NCBI RefSeq assembly: GCF_016307205.1
Contig: NZ_JAEIJD010000012.1
Span: 1 to 64,000, forward strand
Direction of reading: 5' to 3'
DNA: 64,000 nucleotides
Origin: Pontibaca salina
GTDB taxonomy: Bacteria; Pseudomonadota; Alphaproteobacteria; Rhodobacterales; Rhodobacteraceae
Each line of letters begins with the position of its first letter. Position 1 is the first letter of the stretch. Under the pieces are notes generated by a model. It did not search any database and was not told where the DNA came from. It worked only from the letters and a program-made list of their open reading frames with translations. This document shows, in pieces, positions 1 to 8,247 of the stretch. The position numbers and the translations under genes were made by a program.

Positions 1-1
1 G

Positions 2-802
2 ATCAGCGGCCCGGAAACTGTCACCACCGGTGCGGCCTTTGATGTCTCATGGTCGAGCAGCATTCACGGTCGGGATTTCATCACGATCGTCCCAGCGGGT
101 GCCAAAGAGGGCGATTATGGCGCCTATATTCGCGTCGGCGACAAAGCCGAAGGCCGCCTGACCGCCCCGGCAGAGGCTGGCCTTTATGAACTGCGCTACG
201 TGCTCAGCGAAGGTAACCGCACGCAGGCCAGTGCCCCAATCGAGGTGGTCGGGGCCGAGGTCACGATCACAGGGCCAGAAATCGTTCGTGCCGAGACACC
301 GGTCGAGATTACATGGTCGCAAACGATCAATCCCAACGACTTCGTCACCATCGTTCCGACTGGCGCCGCAGAGGGGAGCTATGCCAATTATATCCGCACC
401 CGTTCGGCAACATCGGGCGAGTTGAAAGCGCCCTCCGACTCGGGGCTTTATGAGATCCGCTATATTCTGGCGACTGGGAACAAGACCCTTGCGAGCGCGC
501 CCCTTGAGGTGGTGGACGCGGATGCACCGCTTGACGATGGCGCGGGGCTTTCGGTGCCGGCAACCGCCGCACCCGGCGAGGTGATCACCGTCACTTGGAG
601 CGGTATGGTCGACAGTGCCGATCAGCGGATCGCGCTGGCGCGTTCAAATCAGCCGGATTTCAGCTGGATCTCGGCCCAGGCCGTTGGCGACGCGAAAACC
701 ATGGACCTGAAAATGCCGGATGAAGCGGGCTATTTCGAGGTGCGCTATCTGGATGTTTCCGGTCGTCAGGTTCTGGGCCGCTCGATCGTGGAGGTGAAGT
801 GA
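2..802 (+). CDS. C-terminal part of a secreted repeat protein, probably the tail of a VWA-domain protein (5' truncated by window edge)
   Basis: The frame is open from the first complete codon at base 2 to TGA at 800-802, so the start lies upstream of the window. The visible 266 residues hold two closely similar units of about 85 residues and a third, more divergent one. Each starts around a 'W[ST]' beta strand (VSWSSS, ITWSQT, VTWSGM), and the first two run through 'DF[IV]TIVP.GA.EG.Y..YIR' to 'AGLYE[LI]RY.L..GN.T.AS[AV]P[IL]EVV'. These look like tandem immunoglobulin-like beta-sandwich domains. In my knowledge of Rhodobacteraceae such repeats sit at the C-terminus of secreted VWA proteins, but the VWA domain would be outside the window, so that name is inference. 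The stop overlaps the start of the next gene by one base, implying translational coupling. Confidence 0.7.
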   Translation: MSGPETVTTGAAFDVSWSSSIHGRDFITIVPAGAKEGDYGAYIRVGDKAEGRLTAPAEAGLYELRYVLSEGNRTQASAPIEVVGAEVTITGPEIVRAETPVEITWSQTINPNDFVTIVPTGAAEGSYANYIRTRSATSGELKAPSDSGLYEIRYILATGNKTLASAPLEVVDADAPLDDGAGLSVPATAAPGEVITVTWSGMVDSADQRIALARSNQPDFSWISAQAVGDAKTMDLKMPDEAGYFEVRYLDVSGRQVLGRSIVEVK

Positions 803-1590
803 TGGTCTATCGAACGCTCGCGATTGCTGTCAGTGCGCTTGTGCTGGCAGCCCCGGCGGCGCAGGCCGATCTTGACGGTCATGGGCCGGATGCGTGGCGG
901 GTGACCGGCGTGGCGGCGAATGACATGCTGAACGTCCGGATGGGACCGGGGACCAATTACAAGGTGATCGAGAGATTTGCCCCGAATGAGCGCGGCCTGC
1001 AACAGATCACCTGCGTGCCATTTTATCAGCTGCGCCATTACTCTGAGATGAGCGAGGCAGAGATCAAGGCGCTGCCCGCGCCTTGGTGCCTGGTGCGCGC
1101 GGCAGATATGACCCGCGCTGGGTGGGTTTCGCAGCGCTTTATCGAGCCAGACCACGGTCAGGCGGCGGCAGCCAACGCGCAGGAAACCCGCCAGGCCGCA
1201 GCGACGGCCCCGGCTGGTTCACTGATCAACGGTGCAGAAAATCTCGTGCGCGATTTGTATAACGCGTTCGAGCGCTCAGCTTCGCAGGCGGATAACCCTT
1301 TCATGCGCCCTGCAGCGAAAAAATATTTCACGACCGAGATGATCCCTGATCTGGCCGGCCATGGGGCGGATCTGCTCTATGACGCGCAGGATTTTCAGGG
1401 CTCGGTGACACGTATCGCCCCCGACCCGCAACGCCCGATGTTTCGCGGCATGATCAGCATTAACGTCGATTTCACCAATTTCGGCAGGCCAAGCAACGCC
1501 ACCTTCTACCTGCGAGCAGATACAGGTCAGCCGGGCGCACCGTTTCGCATCTTCCGGATTGAACATGAGAACTGGAGCTTTCCACCCTGA
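802..1590 (+). CDS. periplasmic SH3-domain protein, function unknown
   Basis: This is a 262-residue protein with a clear signal peptide (residues 1 to about 22, ending LAAPAAQA). It is followed by a bacterial SH3-like segment: residues of the type 'LNVRMGPGTNYKVIERFAPNERGL' and then 'WCLVRAADMTRAGWVSQRFIEPD', the usual pattern of an SH3b domain. The C-terminal half (about 135-262) resembles a small alpha+beta lipocalin- or NTF2-like fold, but I cannot name the family. The ATG at 802 overlaps the TGA of the preceding gene; a GTG at 799 is an alternative start. The two genes are probably one transcript encoding cell-envelope proteins. SH3b domains often bind peptidoglycan or protein partners; that role here is inference. 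Confidence 0.75.
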   Translation: MVYRTLAIAVSALVLAAPAAQADLDGHGPDAWRVTGVAANDMLNVRMGPGTNYKVIERFAPNERGLQQITCVPFYQLRHYSEMSEAEIKALPAPWCLVRAADMTRAGWVSQRFIEPDHGQAAAANAQETRQAAATAPAGSLINGAENLVRDLYNAFERSASQADNPFMRPAAKKYFTTEMIPDLAGHGADLLYDAQDFQGSVTRIAPDPQRPMFRGMISINVDFTNFGRPSNATFYLRADTGQPGAPFRIFRIEHENWSFPP

Positions 1591-1768
1591 CCGGTCCGGC
1601 TCTCGTAATGGTGGCAATGCCAATCTGATCCAAGAGGGCTGCAACCGGATAACGATGACATGAGGGGGCGAACGGGTGGCATCGGCGCGCGCGGTTGCCC
1701 CGGTTTGGAGCACAACCTTAACCGGTCCCGGTGCTTTTGATACACCGATTTGTAACTAAGGAAAGAAT

Positions 1769-2743
1769 ATGGATTTCAAGAAACCGGATATGAAAACGCG
1801 GTTGGCGCAACTGGGGTTTCTCGTCAAACACAGTTTCACCATTGTCGGGCGCAATCGCGCGCTGATCGCGCCGGTTGCGCGTATGGCCGTTTACGCTATC
1901 GTAATGATCCTTCTGCTTTTTATCGGCATCTGTCTGGTCCTCTATGACAATGGCAACGGTACCTGGTTCCTGCTCGCTGCTGGGCTGATGTTTCTTTACA
2001 AGTTCTTCTATTACAATCGTGCTGAACTGACCCTCAGCCGGATGACCTGGACCGCCGCCACCGGCGGCACGCCGAACCACCGCGCCGCGCGCAAAGAAAT
2101 CTCGGATCTGCGCCGTCAGATCCGGATCTTGGGGCTTCTCGATATGGTCGGCGCCTGGGTGGCAAGCCGCAAGACGAAAGCTGGCGGCTTTATGAATATG
2201 TTGCTGGGCGGCATCGTAGAGATATGGGATCTGGTCAATCATTTCCTGCTGCCCGCCTTCGCCATCGATAAGCTTAGTCTGGCCGACGGAATTGCCAGTC
2301 TGAAACAGCTAAAGGATCATGTGCCCGAGACATTGGGCGGTGTATTCGGACTCGATATTCTGGGCGGCGTGGTGCGTACACTGATGGCGCCGCTCTATGG
2401 TGCCGGAGTTCTTTTTGGCATCATCGTCGGCGTTGTCGGCGGCCACCATATGCCCGAAGCTTTCTCGGGCGGCACAATTGGCGAGCTGTTTCCAGACATG
2501 CCGCAAATCTGGCTGATCGGTCCCGATTCGATTTTCAGCTGGCTTCCGGTGTTCGTCGTCGTCTCTCTTGGTGTTCTTGTACATGCGATTTTTGCGCGGA
2601 TCGTCACCGCGATCAAAGTGATCTATTTCACCTTGTTCTATGCTCGTATCGAGCATGCAGAGGCTCTTGCGCCAGATATCCGCGCCGATCTGGAAGGCTA
2701 TCTTGAACTGGAGCAAACCGACGCGGAGTTGGTGCCGGTGTGA
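1769..2743 (+). CDS. multi-pass inner-membrane protein of unknown function
   Basis: This 324-residue protein starts at an ATG preceded by a good ribosome-binding site (AAGGAAAG, about 4 bases upstream). Hydrophobic stretches at roughly residues 43-62, 68-80, 200-225 and 258-280 indicate four or more membrane segments. A charged loop between the second and third segments contains 'HRAARKEISDLRRQIRILGLLD'. A family name is not recognisable to me; the general look is that of uncharacterised DUF membrane proteins around 300 residues long. It stands alone, with 178 bases before it and 121 bases before the symporter start downstream. No substrate or partner can be deduced. Confidence 0.7.
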   Translation: MDFKKPDMKTRLAQLGFLVKHSFTIVGRNRALIAPVARMAVYAIVMILLLFIGICLVLYDNGNGTWFLLAAGLMFLYKFFYYNRAELTLSRMTWTAATGGTPNHRAARKEISDLRRQIRILGLLDMVGAWVASRKTKAGGFMNMLLGGIVEIWDLVNHFLLPAFAIDKLSLADGIASLKQLKDHVPETLGGVFGLDILGGVVRTLMAPLYGAGVLFGIIVGVVGGHHMPEAFSGGTIGELFPDMPQIWLIGPDSIFSWLPVFVVVSLGVLVHAIFARIVTAIKVIYFTLFYARIEHAEALAPDIRADLEGYLELEQTDAELVPV

Positions 2744-2864
2744 TCTGCGTAGTGCCGTCGCAAATTTGATTGGGGTGTCAGAGGCGGTTTTGGTAATTCG
2801 CATCTTGACAACCCCCGGCGAAGATAATGGTTTGCCACCTCAGCGCAAACAAGAGGACAAGGCC

Positions 2865-4340
2865 ATGGATCTGAACCGACTTGAATCCATTTTGAACCAA
2901 ATCGGCGGTATAGTCTGGGGGCCATTTCTGTTGATCCCTTTGCTGCTGGGGACAGGTGTATATCTGACCTTTCGCCTTGGCGGGATCCAGTTCATCCGGC
3001 TGGGCGCTGCGTTGCGCCTTGGTTTGCTGAAGCGAAAAGACGACACCATTGATGGCGATATTTCCCAGTTTCAGGCCCTGACCACTGCCATGGCGGCGAC
3101 GGTGGGCACCGGTAATATTGTGGGCGTTGCCACGGCGCTGGCCGTTGGCGGGCCCGGCGCTCTGTTCTGGATGTGGATAACCGCGCTGGTTGGCATGGCC
3201 ACGAAATATTCCGAAGCGTTTCTTGCTGTGCGCTATCGGGTGACGGACGCGGCTGGCGAAAAGTCCGGCGGGCCGCAATATTACCTGCAACGTGGGATAA
3301 ATAACGGATTTGGCAAGTTTCTTGCCCTGTCATTCGCGATTTTTGCGACCATCGCCTGTTTTGGCATCGGCAATCTGACCCAAGGCAATGCAATCGCCAC
3401 CAATCTTGAGAACAGCTTTGCGGTGCCGCTTTGGGTATCGGGCCTTGCCCTGACAGTCATGACTTTTGCCGTCCTTGTCGGCGGTATCAAGTCGATCGGC
3501 AAGGTTACGGCGGCCCTCGTTCCGGTGATGGTTATTCTCTATGTCGTTTGCGCACTGTTCATTCTGGCGGTCAATATCAGCATGGTTCCGGCGGCGTTCG
3601 GGCAGATCTTCAGCCAAGCCTTTACCGGCACATCGGCGGCCGGTGGATTTCTTGGCTCGTCGTTGATCATTGCGGTGCAGTTTGGTGTCGCACGCGGGCT
3701 TTTCTCGAATGAATCCGGGCTTGGTTCGGCCCCGATCGCAGCGGCCAGCGCGCAAACCCACCATCCGGTGCGTCAGGGGCTGGTGTCGATGACGCAGACC
3801 TTCATCGATACGATCATCGTCGTGTCCTGTACCGGCTTGGTCATCATCACCACCGGCACCTGGAGCGAGATCGATCCGGCCACCGGCGAACAGCTTTCCG
3901 CGGGTCTGATGACCGCTTCAGCGTTTAGCCAGGGCTTACCGGGAGAGTGGGGAGATTGGGTGGTGACGCTCGGGCTGGTCCTGTTTGCCTATTCGACGAT
4001 CCTTGGCTGGGCCTATTACGGCGAACGCAACATCGAACGGTTGATGGGCCGCAGCGGCGTCATGCCATTTCGCGCCTTTTTCAGCCTTGTCGTCTATGTC
4101 GGCTGCACCACGCAGTTGGGCATTGTGTGGAGTCTCTCGGATGTGATGAACGGCCTGATGGCGCTTCCGAACCTGATCGGGCTTCTGATTCTGTCGGGTC
4201 TGATCGCGCGCGAAACCCGGGTTTACCTAAAGCACGACCCACAATTGCTTGCCTCGCGCGAGGAGATCGAGGCGTTCATGGCCAAGGACCCAGGTTGGGA
4301 GGAATGGAAGGAAAACGAGCGTAAGGCAGTGCATACCTGA
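2865..4340 (+). CDS. sodium:alanine/glycine symporter, AGCS family
   Basis: This 491-residue permease has about 10-11 hydrophobic segments and the AGCS signatures: 'GGPQYYLQRGI' near residue 130, 'GNI' repeats (GTGNIVG, GIGNLTQGN), and 'FSNESGLGSAPIAAASAQT' at about residue 285. The family imports alanine or glycine with Na+. The open frame extends upstream to 2640 through the end of the previous gene. I chose the ATG at 2865 because it has an AGAGGA ribosome site and because MDLNRLESILNQIGGIVWGP is a typical AGCS N-terminus. A GC-rich hairpin follows the stop. Confidence 0.9.
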   Translation: MDLNRLESILNQIGGIVWGPFLLIPLLLGTGVYLTFRLGGIQFIRLGAALRLGLLKRKDDTIDGDISQFQALTTAMAATVGTGNIVGVATALAVGGPGALFWMWITALVGMATKYSEAFLAVRYRVTDAAGEKSGGPQYYLQRGINNGFGKFLALSFAIFATIACFGIGNLTQGNAIATNLENSFAVPLWVSGLALTVMTFAVLVGGIKSIGKVTAALVPVMVILYVVCALFILAVNISMVPAAFGQIFSQAFTGTSAAGGFLGSSLIIAVQFGVARGLFSNESGLGSAPIAAASAQTHHPVRQGLVSMTQTFIDTIIVVSCTGLVIITTGTWSEIDPATGEQLSAGLMTASAFSQGLPGEWGDWVVTLGLVLFAYSTILGWAYYGERNIERLMGRSGVMPFRAFFSLVVYVGCTTQLGIVWSLSDVMNGLMALPNLIGLLILSGLIARETRVYLKHDPQLLASREEIEAFMAKDPGWEEWKENERKAVHT

Positions 4341-4356
4341 GCGCGCTGCGATCGCT

Positions 4357-4381
4357 GCGGGCGGGCCGACACAGCGCCCGC
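4357..4381 (+). terminator. probable intrinsic terminator of the symporter gene
   Basis: A 7-bp stem GCGGGCG/CGCCCGC with an 11-base loop starts 17 bases after the symporter stop. It is followed by CATTTTCTACC. The U-run is short, so strength is moderate. Confidence 0.55.
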
Positions 4382-4417
4382 CATTTTCTACCAATGCGGC
4401 ACCGGTAATGCTTTAGC

Positions 4418-4837
4418 CTATTCTTCGCTTACCGGGCCGCGCAGAGCCTTGATTTCACCGCGCACCTTCTTGGCTTTCAGCCGCCGGCGTTCAGAGCCCT
4501 TTGTGGGGCGGGTCGGGATCCGCCGTTTAGGGGCGACCAACGCCTTGCGGACCAGATCGGCCAGACGGTCGCGAGCAATGTCGCGGTTGCGGGCCTGACT
4601 GCGGGTTTCGTCACACTGGATGATCAGTGCGCCGTCGTTGGACCAGCGCCGTCCGGCCAGACGTCTCAGCCGGGTCTTGACCGGGCCGGGCAGCGAAGGG
4701 GAACGCGCAGCCTCGAAGCGCAGTTCGACCGCAGAAGCGACCTTGTTTACGTTCTGCCCACCGGGACCCGAGGCGCGCACAAAGCTTTCGGTCAATTCCC
4801 ATTCCTGGATCGTAATTGTGTCGGAGATACGCAACAT
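4418..4837 (-). CDS. arfB: alternative ribosome-rescue factor ArfB (peptidyl-tRNA hydrolase, class I RF-like)
   Basis: The protein is 139 residues, the usual ArfB/YaeJ length (140 in E. coli). It has the catalytic release-factor motif GGQ at residues 26-28 inside 'RASGPGGQNVNKVASAVELRF', and a strongly basic C-terminal tail (RRRLKAKKVRGEIKA) that in this family enters the empty mRNA channel of stalled ribosomes. It lacks the codon-recognition domain of RF1/RF2. The start at 4837 (MLRISDTITI) is preferred over an in-frame ATG at 4891, because the latter falls within the terminator hairpin at 4874-4900 and adds residues without family resemblance. The gene lies downstream of that terminator and a leader ORF, which suggests regulated read-through (see findings). 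Confidence 0.93.
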   Translation of the reverse strand: MLRISDTITIQEWELTESFVRASGPGGQNVNKVASAVELRFEAARSPSLPGPVKTRLRRLAGRRWSNDGALIIQCDETRSQARNRDIARDRLADLVRKALVAPKRRIPTRPTKGSERRRLKAKKVRGEIKALRGPVSEE

Positions 4838-4873
4838 GGGCCGTGGTATAAAGCGGTTATGCAAATACCGAAA

Positions 4874-4900
4874 GGGCCGCCCGATTCTCACGGACGGCCC
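4874..4900 (-). terminator. strong intrinsic terminator between the leader ORF and arfB
   Basis: On the minus strand GGGCCGTCCG and CGGGCGGCCC form a 10-bp stem (one U-G pair) with a 7-base loop TGAGAAT, followed by TTTCGGTATTTGC. It lies 36 bases upstream of the arfB start. It could serve as the terminator of a small RNA, of the preceding yhhQ transcript, or as an attenuator for arfB. The opposite strand has no U-run after the stem. Confidence 0.7.
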
Positions 4901-4977
4901 AGACGAAAGTTCTTTGGAGGTGGAGTCGGTCTGACTTTACACCAGTTCAGATTGGCGGCGTTCCGCCAAGGGCTGCC

Positions 4978-5034
4978 CTAGCGGGCGGTCCTCCAACCTG
5001 TTCCGACACCTCGCTCCAATACCTTTCTCGACAC
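4978..5034 (-). CDS. 18-codon leader ORF upstream of arfB
   Basis: GTG start at 5034 and TAG at 4980-4978, giving VSRKVLERGVGTGWRTAR. The ribosome site is exceptionally strong: a 16-base match to the anti-Shine-Dalgarno tail with optimal 7-base spacing. After the TAG the same frame stays open for 29 more codons (including NLNWCKVRPTPPPKNF) and stops at a TGA at 4890-4888, which lies in the loop of the terminator hairpin. It could be a leader peptide whose termination is monitored, or a small gene interrupted by a CAG-to-TAG change. No protein family is recognised. Confidence 0.45.
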   Translation of the reverse strand: MSRKVLERGVGTGWRTAR

Positions 5035-5109
5035 TGGATCACCTCCTTTGCATTTGTTGAAACCTAAGACGATGCTGCCATGGATCTAGAAAAACACCAA
5101 ACGAATTCT

Positions 5110-5760
5110 TCACGAGTGGCGAACACGCGCCTCCATCCGTGTCGCAATCAGGCGAAACGGGATCAGCGCGATCAGCGCCAGTGACAGCTTCACCAGCCAG
5201 TCCGCAACGGCCAGAGACACCCAGAGCGGCACCATCGGGCCAATTCCAAGCATCGGCAAAACTTCATTTGCCCAAGCGATGTCGGCGCCTGGGTCCAGCC
5301 ATGACAGGGTGGCGGAAAAGGCGATTGCGAAAAATAGCGCTGTATCCACCGCCGACCCGATCAGGGTTGAAGTCAGCGGTGCTTGCCACCACACGCGACG
5401 GCGCAAGGCCGAGAAAATCGCAACATCCAGCATTTGCGCCGAGAGAAATGCCGTTCCCGAAGCGATAGCGACGCGCAAGGTCACCAGCGGACCAAATTCA
5501 CCGATGATCTGGGTGCCGATCAGCGAACAGGCCACGCCAACAAGAAAGCCGATGAACACCACTTTGCGGGCCGGACCTGCGCCATAGACCCGGTTCATCA
5601 GGTCGGTGACCAGAAATGCCAGTGGATAGGTGAACGCGCCCCATGTCAGCCATTGTCCGAACAGGAACTGGACAAGGATATTCGATGCCACCACGATGGC
5701 AGCCATGGCAAATATGCCGGGAAGATGTGCACGAGACATTGGTCTGATCCGTTTTGACAA
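5110..5760 (-). CDS. yhhQ: queuosine-precursor transporter, VUT/YhhQ (DUF165) family
   Basis: This 216-residue protein has about five or six membrane segments. The family pattern is clear: 'ASNILVQFLFG.WLTWGAFTYPLAFLVTDLMNRVYG' in residues 23-60, then 'ARKVVFIGF', 'RVAIASGTAFLSAQMLDVAIFSALR' and 'STLIGSAVDTALFFAIAF'. YhhQ-type proteins import preQ0/preQ1 for queuosine modification of tRNA. The start could instead be the Met at residue 8 (5739), which has the cleaner N-terminus (MSRAHLPGIFAM). The mepA gene lies 163 bases upstream on the same strand, and the arfB leader follows downstream. Confidence 0.9.
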   Translation of the reverse strand: MSKRIRPMSRAHLPGIFAMAAIVVASNILVQFLFGQWLTWGAFTYPLAFLVTDLMNRVYGAGPARKVVFIGFLVGVACSLIGTQIIGEFGPLVTLRVAIASGTAFLSAQMLDVAIFSALRRRVWWQAPLTSTLIGSAVDTALFFAIAFSATLSWLDPGADIAWANEVLPMLGIGPMVPLWVSLAVADWLVKLSLALIALIPFRLIATRMEARVRHS

Positions 5761-5923
5761 GGTGGCGGAAACTTGTCCCCATCGGGGCTAAGGAGCGAAT
5801 AACGCGATGCGCCGCACAGGGCAAGGTCAGTCGCCCGCTGGGCGGTGTAGCCTTTGCCGGTCGCGGCTTACAACAGCTCGGGTTTGTTCGGGCGCGAGGC
5901 CGGCAGAGGCAGGCGGGCAAGGA

Positions 5924-6784
5924 TCAGTTTTGATGCAGCACCGTGGCACATTGCTGGGGCAGATCGGATAGGGTGTATTCGCGCCGCGGCTTGGGCTTGG
6001 GCGCGTCCGGGTCGGGCGGTGGCGGGTTCAGGATGTTGTGGACCCATTGCTGCGCCTCGGCGCAGCCATCGCCGGGCGGCGGGGCATCCTGATTTGCGCA
6101 GCCGCGTGCGCCACGCGGGCAGGCCAGACGGACATGGAAATGATAGTGATGCCCCCACCAGGGACGCACCTTGCGCAGCCAGTCGCGGTTGCCGCGTTCG
6201 TCGGCGCACATTTGTACCTTGGCACCCGGAAACACGAAAATCCGCGCGACCCGCTTGTCCTTGGCGGCGGCGCGCAGGATTTCATGATGCGCCGGGCTCC
6301 AGCTTTTGTTGACATAGGCGCCCTTTGCGCGCTGCATCGAGATCGACGACACGGTTTCGCGCTGCTGGGGCGTCAGATCCAGCCGGGTGGCGGGCAACAT
6401 CCAGATATCCGCATCCAGGCCGATCTGATGGCTGCGATGGCCCGAGGTCATCGGTCCGCCGCGTGGCTGGCTCATGTCACCTATATAAAGCCCCTTCCAG
6501 CCCGGCTGTTTGGCGGCAAAGGCACTGAGACCGACGACAAAGTCTACCAGTTCGGGGTGGCCCCAGTTGCGGTTGCGCGACAGGCGCATGGCCTGCCAGC
6601 TTGGCCCGGTTTCGGGCAATTGCACCGCCCCGGCGACGCAGCCGCGCGAATATCCGCCAAAAGGTGCCGGTTGGTGCGGCGAGCCGCTGCGTTGGGCACC
6701 GAAAAGCTCTTTGGCCAGCGGTTGTGCTTGAGCTGGCGCCGTCAGCGCGACGATCAGGAAACAGGTTGCGAGGAAGCGTCCCAT
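5924..6784 (-). CDS. mepA: penicillin-insensitive murein endopeptidase (LAS metallopeptidase)
   Basis: This 286-residue protein has a signal peptide (MGRFLATCFLIVALTAPAQAQ) and the zinc-binding pattern of MepA: 'SGHRSHQIGLDADIWM', then 'VNKSWSPAHHEIL', and 'WWGHHYHFHVRLACP' near the C-terminus. MepA cleaves DD- and LD-crosslinks in periplasmic peptidoglycan. An ATG at 6784 with a signal peptide fixes the start; the frame stays open far upstream, but only as a shadow of the transporter gene. The first 31 bases overlap the end of the upstream MFS gene, so the two are probably co-transcribed. The C-terminus ends in a proline-rich linker and a short 'REYTLSDLPQQC' extension. Confidence 0.93.
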   Translation of the reverse strand: MGRFLATCFLIVALTAPAQAQPLAKELFGAQRSGSPHQPAPFGGYSRGCVAGAVQLPETGPSWQAMRLSRNRNWGHPELVDFVVGLSAFAAKQPGWKGLYIGDMSQPRGGPMTSGHRSHQIGLDADIWMLPATRLDLTPQQRETVSSISMQRAKGAYVNKSWSPAHHEILRAAAKDKRVARIFVFPGAKVQMCADERGNRDWLRKVRPWWGHHYHFHVRLACPRGARGCANQDAPPPGDGCAEAQQWVHNILNPPPPDPDAPKPKPRREYTLSDLPQQCATVLHQN

Positions 6785-8115
6785 AAATGTTCTCCGTCGG
6801 GTTTGACCCATGCTAGCAGAAACAAGCCGATCACGAATAGCAGGATTAGCGGGGTGACGCCCAATTGCTGGCTGCCGGTGGCCCAGGTCACCGCCCCGAT
6901 CGCCAGCGGCGCGATGAATGCGGTCGCCTTGCCCGCGAGCGCATAAAGACCGAAGGCCTCGGTCATGCGGGTGGGGTCGGCCTGGCGCACCATCATCGTG
7001 CGGCTGGCCGATTGCAGCGCGCCGCCGGCGGCACCGATCACCGCGCCGACGCCATAGAACAGGATGTCGGGCAGGGACGACTCCGGGCTGACCGGGACAC
7101 CGAATACCGTTTGGCGCGAAATGAATATGATCGTGACCGCGACCAGTGTGAGGATGGTGATACAGGTCGCGATCACCGGTTTGGGTCCGAACGTGCTGTC
7201 GGCGAGACCGCCCAGCCAAGCGAAAATCGCGGCGGTGATGATCGCCAGAATACCGAACAGCCCGGTGTCGATGACGCCCCAGCCAAGCACGCCGGCGGCA
7301 TAGATACCACCAAACACATACATGCCGTTCAGCGCGTCGCGATAGAACATTGACGCGCCGAGATAGGCAAACAGGCTGGGGCTCTTCGGCAGGGTGCGCA
7401 CGGTTTGGCCCAAGCCCTGCAATGCCAGCCTTACAGCTCCGCGCGGCGCACGGGCGGGTTTTGGGTCGCGGACATACAGAAAAAACGGGATCATGAAGAT
7501 GACATACCAAAGCCCGACCAAGGGCCCGACAAATCGTGTACCTTCGCGGGTGGCCGGGTCCAGACCAAATAGCGGAGCGGTGCCGATCATGGTCGTGCCG
7601 GTCTGTGCGTCTTCGGAAAAGAAGGCAAGCATGATCACCAGGGCCAGCAGTCCGCCGACATAACCGAAGGCCCAGCCATTGCCGGAAATCCGCCCGATCT
7701 GATCCGGTGTGCCCAGATCGGGCAGCATCGAATTGGTGAAGATCGTCGCGAACTCCATGGCGATCAGTCCGCCACAGAAAAACGCCAGCGTCAGGATCAG
7801 GTTGAAATGATCGGGATGCGCCTGCCACAATCCGAAACTGCCGATTACGTAAAGCGCCGAAAAGATCCAGATCCAGCGCATCCGGTTCCCGGCCGTATCC
7901 GCCAGCGCTCCCAAGATGGGCGCCAGCACGGCAATCACGAGCCCGGCCAGCCCGACCCCAAGCCCCCAGACGCTTTGCGCCTGCGTGCCGCTGTCTAGCA
8001 ATTCTTTGATATAGGGGCCGAAAATGAAAGTCAGCAAAAGCGTGTTATAGGGCTGGCTGGCGAAATCGAAAAAGAACCAGCCCCAAATACGCTTGCGCGG
8101 TGAAATCGCTGTCAT
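6754..8115 (-). CDS. MFS transporter of the UMF1 (Atg22-like) type
   Basis: The protein is 453 residues with about 11-12 membrane segments. The N-terminus 'WGWFFFDFASQPYNTLLLTFIFGPYI' and the following 'GLAGLVIAVLAPILGALAD' loop match the UMF1 group, which resembles eukaryotic Atg22 vacuolar amino-acid effluxers. The substrate is unknown. I chose ATG 8115 (MTAISPRKRIWGW) over an upstream in-frame start at 8175, because the extra 20 residues are polar and fall in the divergent promoter region shared with the YggT gene. The 3' end overlaps mepA. Confidence 0.85.
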   Translation of the reverse strand: MTAISPRKRIWGWFFFDFASQPYNTLLLTFIFGPYIKELLDSGTQAQSVWGLGVGLAGLVIAVLAPILGALADTAGNRMRWIWIFSALYVIGSFGLWQAHPDHFNLILTLAFFCGGLIAMEFATIFTNSMLPDLGTPDQIGRISGNGWAFGYVGGLLALVIMLAFFSEDAQTGTTMIGTAPLFGLDPATREGTRFVGPLVGLWYVIFMIPFFLYVRDPKPARAPRGAVRLALQGLGQTVRTLPKSPSLFAYLGASMFYRDALNGMYVFGGIYAAGVLGWGVIDTGLFGILAIITAAIFAWLGGLADSTFGPKPVIATCITILTLVAVTIIFISRQTVFGVPVSPESSLPDILFYGVGAVIGAAGGALQSASRTMMVRQADPTRMTEAFGLYALAGKATAFIAPLAIGAVTWATGSQQLGVTPLILLFVIGLFLLAWVKPDGEHLWDASSQPVS

Positions 8116-8247
8116 ACCGCTCCCTCGGTTACTGGGCCGATATGACAGCGGTTCCGCGGTGCAATCAACCGGCAATTGATCGACGGAGACTCTTGCCCTT
8201 TTGTGGTCATACGCTTAGGTCAGAGGCGCCGTTAGCGGAGAGGTCCA

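Larger units (their letters stand above)
4874..5050 (-). promoter_or_regulatory. candidate attenuator-type leader of arfB
   Basis: Reading on the minus strand, the leader contains in order: AAAGGAGGTGATCCAG (5050-ish to 5035), all 16 bases complementary to the 3' tail of 16S rRNA; a GTG start 7 bases after GGAGG; an 18-codon ORF ending in TAG at 4980-4978; a hairpin TTGGCGG-AACG-CCGCCAA at 4969-4952, eight bases after the TAG; the strand ACTCCACCTCC at about 4926-4916, able to pair either with the Shine-Dalgarno (CACCTCC/GGAGGTG) or with codons of the ORF (CCTCCAA/TTGGAGG); and the terminator. These are visible sequence facts; the regulatory role is inference. I do not recognise it as a named RNA family. 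Confidence 0.5.

Noticed and set aside
4888-5034. Single 47-codon protein with TAG read as an amino acid
   Set aside because: TAG is a stop in Alphaproteobacteria and no pyrrolysine genes are seen. I kept an 18-codon ORF and report the open frame as a finding only.
5035-5050. Plus-strand match to the 3' end of 16S rRNA (16 bases)
   Set aside because: Sequence before and after does not resemble 16S rRNA. The match is explained as an extended Shine-Dalgarno on the minus strand.
5924-7828. A 634-residue fusion of MepA with an upstream domain
   Set aside because: The upstream half is an out-of-frame reading of the MFS gene; MepA has its own start and signal peptide at 6784.
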